A stretch of DNA of 64,000 nucleotides from JAJPKK01 sp963747835 (GTDB taxonomy: Bacteria; Pseudomonadota; Alphaproteobacteria; Rhizobiales; Xanthobacteraceae), in contig CAVVGO010000006.1 in the NCBI GenBank assembly GCA_963747835.1, forward strand, positions 372,001 through 436,000, written 5' to 3'. The notes beneath the pieces are model-generated. The model had not been told where the DNA came from, made no database searches, and worked only from the letters and a program-made list of their open reading frames with translations. A program made the position numbers and the translations under genes. Shown here one piece after another: positions 43,762-53,080 of the stretch (the first letter of the stretch is position 1; each line of letters starts with the position of its first letter).

Positions 43762-45423
43762 TTATGGCAACAAACGGCCGATCACATCCGATAGTTGGTC
43801 CTGGGTAAAAGGCTTCGCGAGGCGGGGCAACTCGATCGGCTGAGTACCTACGAGTTCAGCAAAGCCAGTGGCCAGTAATATCGGGAGTTCGGGCTTTCGC
43901 GATCGGACGCGAACAGCAAGCTCGATCCCCGTCATGCCAGGCATCGCATGGTCAGTGATGATCAAGTCTGGTTGAAGGCCGCCGTCAAGTAGCTTTAGCG
44001 CCTCGGCGCCCGAACTCGCCTCGACAACCTTATGTCCGAGATCCTCAAGCAGCGCGAGCGTACTCGACGCAATTAGCGCGTCGTCATCAACTAGTAGGAT
44101 GGTCGCAGGCCGCACGTTTTCGGGTCGAAGAGCGGTATCGACGCTGCGCTCCGGCAGGCCCTCGGCGACGGGAAGCCAGAGATGCGCCGTCGTTCCCCGG
44201 CCGACGGTGCTCTCCAGACGGAAAGCGCCCCCGGACTGTTCGGCCAAGCCGTGCACCATACAAAGACCAAGCCCTGTTCCTTTGCCGACGCCTTTGGTCG
44301 AGAAGAATGGTTCAATCGCCTTCGCGAGCGTATCGGAATCCATACCTTCGCCCGTGTCGCGAACCGAGAGGCAAAGATAGCGCCCCGCTGGGAGGTGCAG
44401 CTCGGACGACCCAGCGAGGTTATGAGCCTTAAGACGGATCGTCAGCACGCCCCCCACAGGCATGGCGTCACGGGCGTTCACGGCGAGGTTCAAGAGCGCC
44501 ATCTCAAGCTGATGAGGATCGACCGTGACGGCGGGAAGATCGTCGTCAGTCTCGATTCCGACCCGCACAAGGGGCCCGAGCGCGCGCTCGATCAGCCCCC
44601 TCATATCCTCCACCAAGCTGACCGCGTTCGTCGCCCGAGCCTGCAATTCTTGCTTCCGGGCGAAGGCAAGCAGTCGCTGCGTCAGGGTCGCACCTCGACG
44701 GGCGCCCTGCATGGCTCCGTTTAAAAGCCGGCCAAGCCGAGGATCTGGGCCGATGTTCCTGCCCAGCAGGTCGAGATTGCCAATGACCGCCATCAAGAGG
44801 TTGTTGAAGTCATGGGCCACCCCGCCAACGAACTGACCCAAGGTCTCCACCTTCTGCGCTTGCAGGAGCGCCGCTTGTGCACGTGCGCTGCGTTGGATTT
44901 CTTCGCGAAGTTGGCTATTGGCGAGTTCAAGGTCTTCCGTGCGCTCGGCTACCAGTCGCTCAAGCTCCAAGGCTGCGCCTCTCTGCGTCTCCAGATAGGC
45001 GCGAGCCTCGTATTGGCGACGGCGTGCGCGCTCCGCAGACTGAACCGCCGATTGGAACGTAATGGTTTGCAGCGGGCGTTCAAGAAATGACACGTTGCGC
45101 AGCGTGGTAACGAGTTGGCGCCGAAACGTCGCAAATTTCGGCCCGTCATTGTTGTTGGTCAAAACGACGAACGGTTGATCGGACCACGGCGGTTGGGCCC
45201 TCACCCACCCGTCCAACGGGTCGAGGGACTTTCCGTAGAGGGCCTCCTCCGCGAGGACGACGACGGACACATCGTCGTTCAATCGGGCAACGAGAGAACC
45301 TAAGTTCTGACAGACTTCCGCTGGCATTCCGATTTGTTTGATCAGCCGCGCACTTGCTTCGGCGTCGCGCCCAATAGGCGTGAGCACCAACACGATGCCG
45401 GATGTTGCCTCAGCCGATGCCAT
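43762..45423 (-). CDS. Hybrid histidine kinase-receiver, partner of the KaiC-like gene
   Basis: This 553-residue soluble protein has an N-terminal receiver-like domain without a clear phospho-Asp (IVLVLTPIGRDAEASARLIK), a coiled coil (residues 130-190), the H-box TLGQFVGGVAHDFNNLLMAV, the ATPase N box LNLAVNARDAMP, the G boxes GEGMDSDTL and GKGTGLGLCMVHG, and a C-terminal receiver (ILLVDDDALIA, DLIITDHAMPGMTG). No membrane segments. Its start overlaps the KaiC-like gene by 14 bases, so the two are coupled and very probably act in one pathway. Confidence 0.9.
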   Translation of the reverse strand: MASAEATSGIVLVLTPIGRDAEASARLIKQIGMPAEVCQNLGSLVARLNDDVSVVVLAEEALYGKSLDPLDGWVRAQPPWSDQPFVVLTNNNDGPKFATFRRQLVTTLRNVSFLERPLQTITFQSAVQSAERARRRQYEARAYLETQRGAALELERLVAERTEDLELANSQLREEIQRSARAQAALLQAQKVETLGQFVGGVAHDFNNLLMAVIGNLDLLGRNIGPDPRLGRLLNGAMQGARRGATLTQRLLAFARKQELQARATNAVSLVEDMRGLIERALGPLVRVGIETDDDLPAVTVDPHQLEMALLNLAVNARDAMPVGGVLTIRLKAHNLAGSSELHLPAGRYLCLSVRDTGEGMDSDTLAKAIEPFFSTKGVGKGTGLGLCMVHGLAEQSGGAFRLESTVGRGTTAHLWLPVAEGLPERSVDTALRPENVRPATILLVDDDALIASSTLALLEDLGHKVVEASSGAEALKLLDGGLQPDLIITDHAMPGMTGIELAVRVRSRKPELPILLATGFAELVGTQPIELPRLAKPFTQDQLSDVIGRLLP

Positions 45424-46927
45424 CGGAATCCTTGGTCATGAGCGGCTCCGCCTCCCCGGTGTAAGTGGGCGTTCCACTGAAAATGCCGCTGAACCCCTTC
45501 AAGGGTGGTCCCACCCCGATGCCGTGACTGCTGAGCTTGAACTCCCGAATTGTATGTTCATGGTTGCCGCTGCGCTTCTTGACCACGGACAAAGCGCGAC
45601 GGACGCGGCCATCGAACTCAAAGTAACGGAGCATGACCACCGCGTCGGCGAGGTAACTAATATCGAGAGGGGTATCCATTGGTCCGACCAAACCGTGCTG
45701 AGCGAGGATCAGGATCGTAAGGACGCCGAGCTGGCTGAGATAGCTGAGGAGTTCGTGCATCTGAAGGATCAGGAAACGCTCGTCCGGCATGGCGTTTAGA
45801 TAACCGTTCAGGCTGTCAATGATGACGATTTGGGCGCCATCGTTCTCGACGGCGCCTCTGACCAAGTCAGCGAATTCCCCGGGCGACAGCTCTGCAGGAT
45901 CAATCTGCTCGACCCGGATAAGGCCGGCTTGGGTCGCTTCCTTCAACGGCAAACCTAGGGTGCGGGCGCGAGCGTCCATAGTGCCTCGCCCTTCATCGAA
46001 GGCAAAGATGACCGAACGCTCCCCTCGTTCGGCCGCAGCGATGGCGTAGGTAAGTGCCAAGGAAGATTTGCCGACGCCGGCGGATCCGATAAGGAGCGCG
46101 TTGGTGCCACGCTCAAGGCCGCCACCCAAGAGCGTATCAAGCTCGGCGTTGCCGCTGGTAACCACGTCGCCGGCGAAATCCTTATGATGTTCGGCCGCGA
46201 TCAAGCGCGGATAGATTTTGAGACCGCCGCGCTCGATCGTGAAGTCGTGAAAGCCACCTTTGAAGTCGATCCCGCGCATCTTTACGACGCGGAGGCGGCG
46301 TCGCTCGGCCCCGTAGTCGATGGCCAGTTGCTCTAAGAGGACGACGCCATGGGCGATCGAATGGAGCTGAAGATCGTTCTGCTGGGACGAAAGGTCGTCG
46401 AGAAGAATGACCGTCGATTTGCGGCCGGAAAAAAAGTGCTTCAGTGCCAAAATCTGCCGGCGGTATCGCAGCGGGCTCTGAGCTAAAAGGCGTAGCTCCG
46501 ACAAACTATCCACCACAATGCGCGTGGGACAAAGCTTTTCCACGATGCCAAAGATCAGTTGCGTGGTTTCGCTTAGCTCCATTTCGGCCGGTTGCAACAC
46601 CGTCAATTCCTGGCTCGGGTCGAGGCTGGTTTCGGGCGGCACCAACTCGAAGATCGTGATTTCGTCTAACGACCAGCCATGGCGCTTTGCGACGAGCCGA
46701 AGCTCACGCTCGGTTTCCGACAGGGTGATATAAAGGCAAAGTCCGCCCTGGCTCACACCCTCAAGCAGGAACTGCAGCGCTAGTGTGGTCTTTCCGGAGC
46801 CGGGCCGGCCTTCATAGAGATACATCCGTTCGGGATCGAGGCCCCCGCCGAGAATTTCGTCAAGGCCGCCGCTTCCCGTGGAAATCTTCGCCGGCTCGAC
46901 GTCACCCAGAACATCCTTTTCGCTCAT
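45410..46927 (-). CDS. KaiC-like double RecA-domain ATPase
   Basis: The 505-residue protein has two KaiC-type domains: Walker A EGRPGSGKTTLALQFL at residues 39-54, then GSAGVGKSSLALTY at 281-294. Linker motifs are ISTGSGGLDEILGGGLDPER and VTSGNAELDTLLGGGLERGT. In domain 1 the usual catalytic Glu pair is replaced (LSETERE); domain 2 has DE in AFDEGRGT. ATG 46927 is chosen because the longer frame to 47155 adds only unstructured sequence. KaiC homologues outside cyanobacteria act in stress or timing signalling with linked kinases. The overlap with the hybrid kinase gene fits that. Confidence 0.92.
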   Translation of the reverse strand: MSEKDVLGDVEPAKISTGSGGLDEILGGGLDPERMYLYEGRPGSGKTTLALQFLLEGVSQGGLCLYITLSETERELRLVAKRHGWSLDEITIFELVPPETSLDPSQELTVLQPAEMELSETTQLIFGIVEKLCPTRIVVDSLSELRLLAQSPLRYRRQILALKHFFSGRKSTVILLDDLSSQQNDLQLHSIAHGVVLLEQLAIDYGAERRRLRVVKMRGIDFKGGFHDFTIERGGLKIYPRLIAAEHHKDFAGDVVTSGNAELDTLLGGGLERGTNALLIGSAGVGKSSLALTYAIAAAERGERSVIFAFDEGRGTMDARARTLGLPLKEATQAGLIRVEQIDPAELSPGEFADLVRGAVENDGAQIVIIDSLNGYLNAMPDERFLILQMHELLSYLSQLGVLTILILAQHGLVGPMDTPLDISYLADAVVMLRYFEFDGRVRRALSVVKKRSGNHEHTIREFKLSSHGIGVGPPLKGFSGIFSGTPTYTGEAEPLMTKDSDGIG

Positions 46928-47138
46928 AGGTCTCCCCAGACATAAACGCCACGCGGCAGCCCGCGTTGTGACCAATTCTGTGGGGACGGTTCGAGTTCCA
47001 TCGAGACGCGCTGACGGTCTCCCCCAAGCAATCTCCCCGTGGCCCACGCGTTCATGAAAGGCGCCGCTTGCCATACGAGGCGGAACCCAAGCGACTGCAA
47101 AGTGTTCTTGCAATATCTTATTCAAAAAAGAGCATGCT

Positions 47139-47354
47139 GTGGACTGGCACCGCATTCAAAGAATTGGAAGCAGGAGGGCGTCAAGGAGAGCAGGGGGGAA
47201 ACTTACCGACGATAACCTGAATGTCATCAACGGGCGCCGCGATCAACTCGAAGGCAAAATCCAAGAGCGGTCTGGATATGCCAAAGACCGCGCGAAAAAA
47301 GGTCATCGACGACTGGATAGCGTCAAAAGTGCCAATCGGGGTAGGGCGATTTAG
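47139..47354 (+). pseudogene. CsbD-family stress protein gene with frame damage
   Basis: The middle is clearly CsbD: GKLTDDNLNVINGRRDQLEG and KIQERSGYAKDRAKK. The expected N-terminus (DWHRI then NWKQEGVKE) and C-terminus (VIDDWIAS) lie in other frames. Shifts fall near 47160-47205 and at the A-run near 47292-47297. The GTG at 47139 opens the current frame. CsbD proteins are small soluble stress proteins, often EcfG controlled. It is either an actual double mutant or has miscalled bases. Confidence 0.7.
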
Positions 47355-47725
47355 TCTCTCGCGCGGACCGCCCTGAGGTCCGGCCAACCTTGGTAAAATC
47401 AACTGGCTTCGCGGCGGGTTCACCATTTGAGGCCGCCTGCCGAAAAGCGGCCGCTTTGGGAGCACCGCTTTGGGAGCACTGCGGAATCAATGTCGATACG
47501 TGCCCGCAGGTTTATAAAATCACGGCGCAGAGGGCGTTTCGGAAATCAATATCTATCCACTCCTCGCTTCAAGCAGTTGCGACAGTTGGTTCCGTGCGTA
47601 AAATGCGCGCGTCTCGACGGTATTTCTGGGTATTCCGACGACCTCTTCGACTGACTTCTCATGATGGTGCAAGCCTACGACATCCGACGGCTGGGTCGTT
47701 ATCGGGAAATTACGGACGGTCCAGA

Positions 47726-48635
47726 ATGAGCGTGCTAATCGTTCGCCATCTCACGCGCTACCGCTATAAAAAACCCGTACGCCTGGGCGAGCACCGACTG
47801 ATGTTCCGACCGCGCGACAGCTTCGACCAGCATCTTTTGGATTATCGACTGTCGATCTCACCGCACCCATCCCAGATCCGGTGGATTCACGATCTCTTCG
47901 GGAATTGCGTTACGCTGTTCGACTTTGAGAGTTCCAGCACATTCATTGACGTCGAGACCACCATTCGGCTCGACCATACGCCGAAAAATGCTCCGGAGTT
48001 TCAGATCGAAGAATCCGCGAAGTGGCATCCCTTTATGTACGATCCTGAGCAGCTACCTGATCTCTCGGCGTGCATGACGCGCCAGTTTCCCGACCCGGAT
48101 GACCAAGTGCAGAAATGGCTTCGTCGCTTCGTCAATATCGATAGCAAGCAGCCGACGGGGCGACTGCTGATGTCGCTCAATCAAGGCATCGCCGACGACT
48201 TCTCCTATGTTCGCAGAACCGCTTCCGGTACCCAACCTCCACTAGAGACCTTGAAGCTGCGGACCGGCACTTGCCGCGATTTTGCCCTGCTCATGATGGA
48301 GGCAGCGCGAATGTTGGGGTTCGCGGCGCGCTTTGTGACCGGCTATCTCTATGTACCAGACCGCGATGCACCCGCTCTGCTGGGCGGCGGTTCAACGCAC
48401 GCTTGGTGCCAAATCTACTTGCCCGGTTCTGGATGGGTCGAATTTTGACCCGACCAACGGCATCGTCGGAAATAGGGATCTTATTCGGGTTGCCGTCACG
48501 CGGACCCCCGCGCAGGCAATCCCCCTCACGGGTGTGTATTGGGGGTCGAGATCCGATGAGTTGGGCATGGAAGTGGAGGTCAATGTGAAGTCTGAAGCGG
48601 GTGAAGCCGCGCTGTCTGCGAGGACCAATTTTTGA
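47726..48635 (+). pseudogene. Transglutaminase-like cysteine protease, frameshifted near the 3' end
   Basis: From ATG 47726 the protein reads LIVRHLTRYRYKKPVRLGEH (N-terminal bacterial transglutaminase domain), then LRTGTCRDFALLMMEAARML with the catalytic Cys, then GGSTHAWCQIYLPGSGWVEF with the catalytic His. The frame stops at 48448 because of one extra T in a TTTT run (48443-48446). The next frame restores the family sequence DPTNGIVGNRDLIRVAVTR to 48635. The catalytic Asp of the triad is in the lost part. A second, intact family member follows at 48692. Confidence 0.85.
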
Positions 48636-48691
48636 GCGGAACCAAATGATCGTGGAAGGCTTTTTACGACGACACCCCACGAGGACCCGTC

Positions 48692-49555
48692 ATGCACATC
48701 CGCGCCGGATACGAGATAGCGTTTCGTACGTTTCAGCCGACACCCATCATCCTGATGCTGACGGTCCATCCTTCCAGAAACAAAGACCTGTTGACCGCCG
48801 ACGAAATCAGGGCTTTGCCAAGCGTGCCCATGCGGCAGTACCGCGATGGCTTTGGCAACATCTGCACGCGGGTGGTGGCGCCTGGGGGTGTCATCGAATT
48901 CAGGACTGACCTTATTGTCTGGGATTCCGGCTTGCCCGACGAAGTGATGCCGAGCGCCCGACAACATCCGATTGAAGAATTGCCGGGTGACACGCTGGTA
49001 TATTTGCTTGGGAGCCGCTACTGCGACACGCAGAAGCTTTCGGATTTTGCCTGGCAGAGGTTTGGGACGACGACAGCCGGCTGGGGACGCGTGCAAGCGA
49101 TCTGCGACTTCGTTCATAATCACATTACTTTTGGGTATGCGAACGCCCGCGATGATCGGACAGCTGCGGATGGGCTGCAGGAAAGGGTCGGGGTGTGCCG
49201 CGACTTTACGCAGCTCGCCATTGCGTTATGCAGGTGCATGAACATCCCCGCACGATACTGCACGGGATACCTTGGCGATATCGGCGTCGAGCCTGATCCT
49301 GCGCCTATGGATTTCAGTGCGTGGTTTGAGGCTTACCTGGGCAACCGATGGTTCACGTTTGATGCCAGACATAACCATCGGCAAATCGGCCGCATCGTTA
49401 TAGCGCGTGGGCGTGATGCCGCTGACGTCGCGATCTCCACAAGCTTCGGGTCTGCCACGCTTGAAAAATTCAAGATCGTCACTCACGAGGTTGTGTCCAG
49501 CCCAGTGACGGCCGACCCTTCCACGAATTATCCGTCAACCATCAGAGCTGCGTAG
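48692..49555 (+). CDS. Transglutaminase-like protein
   Basis: The 287-residue protein has an N-terminal beta domain and a transglutaminase core with CDFVHNHITFGYANAR, LQERVGVCRDFTQLAIALCR (catalytic Cys), PARYCTGYL, and FSAWFEAYLGNRWFTFDARH, in which the usual His-x-Trp is replaced by SAWFEAYL (no His at that spot; the DAR Asp is present). Catalytic competence is thus uncertain. It follows the first transglutaminase by 56 bases. Such tandem pairs occur with alpha-E and circularly permuted ATP-grasp genes elsewhere; none is seen here. Confidence 0.85.
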   Translation: MHIRAGYEIAFRTFQPTPIILMLTVHPSRNKDLLTADEIRALPSVPMRQYRDGFGNICTRVVAPGGVIEFRTDLIVWDSGLPDEVMPSARQHPIEELPGDTLVYLLGSRYCDTQKLSDFAWQRFGTTTAGWGRVQAICDFVHNHITFGYANARDDRTAADGLQERVGVCRDFTQLAIALCRCMNIPARYCTGYLGDIGVEPDPAPMDFSAWFEAYLGNRWFTFDARHNHRQIGRIVIARGRDAADVAISTSFGSATLEKFKIVTHEVVSSPVTADPSTNYPSTIRAA

Positions 49556-49598
49556 AACAGGCCCCGCTGGCGAACCCTTCCCGGAGCGGGCCACAATC

Positions 49599-49739
49599 TC
49601 ACATAAGAGCGCTTTCCGGAAAGAAGAGAACCTTGAACGGAGGCTGCCCAGCTGCCCGCACGCGACTTGGCGCGAACACCCCGGAACCGGTGATCGCGCC
49701 CGTAGCCACCAAGGCAGCGCCGCGGCGAATGAAACTCAT
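49599..49739 (-). CDS. Short frame with a signal-peptide-like start
   Basis: A 46-residue frame opens with SFIRRGAALVATGAITGSGV, an exported-protein-like leader with two arginines, and stops soon after a RVRAAG cleavage-like site. It may be the 5' remnant of an exported protein gene. No ribosome binding site is obvious. Confidence 0.25.
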   Translation of the reverse strand: MSFIRRGAALVATGAITGSGVFAPSRVRAAGQPPFKVLFFPESALM

Positions 49740-50708
49740 GCTGGCGTCCGCCTCCAAGATCGAAACCGACCCCGCCACTATAATCTCGGCCAGGGTGCAG
49801 CGGGACGGAATTCGTGGCACAGCAATTGGCGCGTTCGGATTGGTGGACGCCGCCGTTACGGCAACGAAATATTCTAGAGCCGCGCGATCTGAAGTTCTCG
49901 CAGACGAATTCAAAGGTAAATCTCCCAAACCGGGGTGCCGCGGATGGTCATCATGCAACACAAAACGCAGAGATCCGACGAACCGACATTTGAGCGCGCA
50001 TGCACCCGCGCTTATCGCGGGCTCGCCGGTGCATCGCGCAAAAGAGCAGTTCAAACGCCGGTCTGCGCTCGCGCTTCGTGGTCAATCGGACGTCCACGCC
50101 GTGAAGAGTTCAGTCACCGGCAGAGTTCACCAGAACATGGCAAGGTCGGGAAGCCGCCGCCTCGGCTGCGCCCGGTTCGCCTTGACAGATATTCGTTCCG
50201 ACGCAGCCCATGCGGGCGGGATGCAATAATGTTGCAGCTCTTTTGCCGCCCAAGATCAACAGCAACGGCTGTCGAGTGCATTTGTCTGCGGTGATCCAAC
50301 GCGCTTGGAACGCCCATCCACCAAGACAAGAGCTCGCGAGATGCGCAAGAACGTCATGGGCGAAGATGGAGCGGCGCCTGGCGCACGAGGAGAGCGTCGC
50401 GCTTTCACACGATCATGACCCAAAGCGGGCGTCGCCGTGGTCGTCAGTTTGCACGGCATCAACGGCTCGACGTCTGTCGATCGTCTCGTCGATGGGATGC
50501 CTGCGAAGTCGTGGGCCGCGCTCTCACCGGTCTCGGAGTTGGCGAATGCTCGCCGCTGCGCTCGCGTCGGTGCACCATCTTCCGGCGTCGAGTTCCGTCG
50601 CGACGCGCGCGGCAGACTTTCGAGCAACTGGAATTTTGGTGGTAGACTGAAGCTTACGGATACGCAACGTGCGTGTGGACTGCATCTGCGGCACATAGGT
50701 GGGAAATA
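49740..50708. other. About 1 kb without a recognised gene
   Basis: Open frames on both strands overlap each other and match nothing known. The last 60 bases should contain the promoter of the hybrid kinase gene at 50709. No repeat or terminator was noticed. Confidence 0.5.
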
Positions 50709-52910
50709 ATGGCAGTAGTGACCTCGGATTGGTTTTTTCCAAAGCGGAGAGCCACCGCGCCGGCCGACGGGGCGCGGTCGTCCACCATCCGCATGTTGCG
50801 TTTCTTGATGGCCGCCGCGTTGCTGTTGCCGCTGTCGTTGTTCCTTTTCGCATCCTGGATCGGTTATCAAGACATTCACACGCTCACCGATGAGCGCATC
50901 GAGCGTTCGCTTGACGTCCTGCAAGAACAGGCCGTCAGGGTTTTCCAGTCGATCAATCTGGCACTTGTCGCTGTCGACGAAATGCTCGGGAATCGCTCCG
51001 ATGAGGACATCGCTAGGGAGCAAACTGAGCTGCACGATCGCCTGCGGCGCATCGCACTGGAACTGCCCGAGGTGCAATCCATTTGGTCGTTCGATGCCGC
51101 GGGCCACGCTCAGGTCACCGGAACGGTTGCGCCGGCGCCGACCTCAACGGACTACAGTCAGGAAGACTTTTTCCGCATCCACCAGAGCGGATACGCCGGC
51201 ACACATATTGGCGAACATCATGCCTCGCAGTTCGGCGGCCAATCGTTTTTTACCGTCAGCCGCGCACAACGGGACGCCGGGGGGCGTTTGCGAAGAGTCA
51301 TTGAGGTTTCTGTCTTGCCCGGAAGTTTCACTCAATTCTACTCCAAGCTGGTGAACGCCAGTAATGCACAATACGCCATGATCCGCGAAGATGGACTGAT
51401 CCTAACGCGGCATCCCCAACTCGCGGGCGGCAATGCGCGGCTCGATTCCCGCAGCGGCTTCGGCCAAACCGTTGCGGCAAACCCACAGGGCGGATTCTAT
51501 ACGGTGGCGTCGCAGGTTGACCGGATCGAACGGCGTTTTGGCGTGCGCCGCGTTCCTGGCCTGCCTGTCTTCGTCACCGCCGGCATTGCAACTTCAGAGG
51601 TGCAATCGGAGTGGCTGACCAGAATGGGCGCGCATCTGATCTTTGGCATCCCGGCGACCCTCCTTCTCTTTGGAGCACTGGGCGACCTATTGCGGCGGAC
51701 CCGTAAGCTTTACTCCGAACAAGACCGCCGCGAGGCCGCCGAGGCAGCCATGAGGCAGTCGCAAAAGATGGAAGCGGTCGGCCAACTGACCGGGGGCGTC
51801 GCCCATGACTTCAACAATCTGTTGATGATCGTCATCGGAAACCTGGAAATGCTCCAGCGCATGTTGGCCAAGGGACTGTCGACCGATTGGTTGAAATTCC
51901 ATCGTTGTATCGAGAATGCCATGCGTGGGGCGCGCCGTGGCGCCTCTCTTACACAGCAATTGCTTGCGTTCTCGCGCCGCCAGCCGCTCAACCCCCAGCC
52001 CGTCGACGTCAACAAGCTTGTCCAAAGCGCATCGGATCTTCTGGGCCGCTCCCTCGGTGAAGCCGTCTCTTTCGAGGTCGTAGGCGGCGCGGGCCTATGG
52101 ACGGTGGAGGTGGACCCCTCCCAAATGGAGGCTGCGATTGTCAATCTCGCCGTCAACGCGCGCGATGCGATGCCGACAGGCGGCAAATTAACGATCGAGA
52201 CCAGCAACTCCTTCCTTGATGAGGCGTATTGCCGAAAGCACGCCGAAGTTCCATCCGGCCAATACGTGCTCACGTGCGTAACCGATACCGGCACGGGCAT
52301 GTCGCAAGAGATCATCGATCGGGCGTTTGAGCCGTTCTTCACCACCAAGCCGCCCGGCAGCGGCACCGGCCTGGGATTGAGCCAAGTGTATGGGTTCGTC
52401 CTGCAATCCGGCGGCCACCTCAAGCTTTACAGCGAACCCGGGCACGGTACGACGGTGAAGCTTTATTTGCCGCGGTTTATGGGCCGACCCGTTGCGGAGG
52501 AAAAGGAAGCGCCGTTAGCGGCGAGCGCCGGCTTTGGAGAACAGGTGCTGTTGGTTGAAGACGACAACGAAGTGCGGACCTACGTGGTAGAAATGCTTTC
52601 TGAATTGAACTACGAGGTGACCGAGGCCGCCAATGCGGAGCTCGCACTTGAAGTCTTTGACGGGCGACGATTTGATCTTTTGCTGACGGACGTGGTGCTT
52701 CCCGGCCTCAATGGACGGCAACTCGCCGAGGAACTGAAATCACGTCAATCCGACCTAAAGGTCCTGTTCATGACCGGCTATTCGCGGAACGCCATTGTCC
52801 ATCAGGGCCGCCTCGAGCCCGGCGTCGTGATGGTGCAAAAGCCTGTCAGCGCCAATGAACTTGCCGGCAAGATTCGCGAAGTGCTTGGTGCGAAGATGCC
52901 GGGTTCGTAA
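50709..52910 (+). CDS. Membrane hybrid histidine kinase with receiver domain
   Basis: The 733-residue kinase has a membrane helix at about residues 30-52 (LMAAALLLPLSLFLFASWIG), a dCache-like periplasmic sensor (about 55-305), a second helix (LIFGIPATLLLFGALGDLL), H-box AVGQLTGGVAHDFNNLLM, N box LAVNARDAMPTGG, GTGMSQEIID and GSGTGLGLSQVYG, and a C-terminal receiver (VLLVEDDNEVRTYV, FDLLLTDVVLPGLNG). GGTGGG lies before ATG 50709. A stand-alone receiver gene, now disrupted by IS1182, starts 160 bases downstream and was probably its partner. Confidence 0.92.
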   Translation: MAVVTSDWFFPKRRATAPADGARSSTIRMLRFLMAAALLLPLSLFLFASWIGYQDIHTLTDERIERSLDVLQEQAVRVFQSINLALVAVDEMLGNRSDEDIAREQTELHDRLRRIALELPEVQSIWSFDAAGHAQVTGTVAPAPTSTDYSQEDFFRIHQSGYAGTHIGEHHASQFGGQSFFTVSRAQRDAGGRLRRVIEVSVLPGSFTQFYSKLVNASNAQYAMIREDGLILTRHPQLAGGNARLDSRSGFGQTVAANPQGGFYTVASQVDRIERRFGVRRVPGLPVFVTAGIATSEVQSEWLTRMGAHLIFGIPATLLLFGALGDLLRRTRKLYSEQDRREAAEAAMRQSQKMEAVGQLTGGVAHDFNNLLMIVIGNLEMLQRMLAKGLSTDWLKFHRCIENAMRGARRGASLTQQLLAFSRRQPLNPQPVDVNKLVQSASDLLGRSLGEAVSFEVVGGAGLWTVEVDPSQMEAAIVNLAVNARDAMPTGGKLTIETSNSFLDEAYCRKHAEVPSGQYVLTCVTDTGTGMSQEIIDRAFEPFFTTKPPGSGTGLGLSQVYGFVLQSGGHLKLYSEPGHGTTVKLYLPRFMGRPVAEEKEAPLAASAGFGEQVLLVEDDNEVRTYVVEMLSELNYEVTEAANAELALEVFDGRRFDLLLTDVVLPGLNGRQLAEELKSRQSDLKVLFMTGYSRNAIVHQGRLEPGVVMVQKPVSANELAGKIREVLGAKMPGS

Positions 52911-53080
52911 CGGCTTCACTTTCGGTGGTCACCCTCCCAGACACAAGGGTGGCTGTGCGCGATCACCGCGTATTGCGGCCTGGTTTGGAACGGTATCTTC
53001 GTGCGGACGTTTGCCTATTGAACAAGAAACTTTAATGATCTGCTGGCGCCTTCGCCGCAGGCTGAGGCGTGGAACTGACC

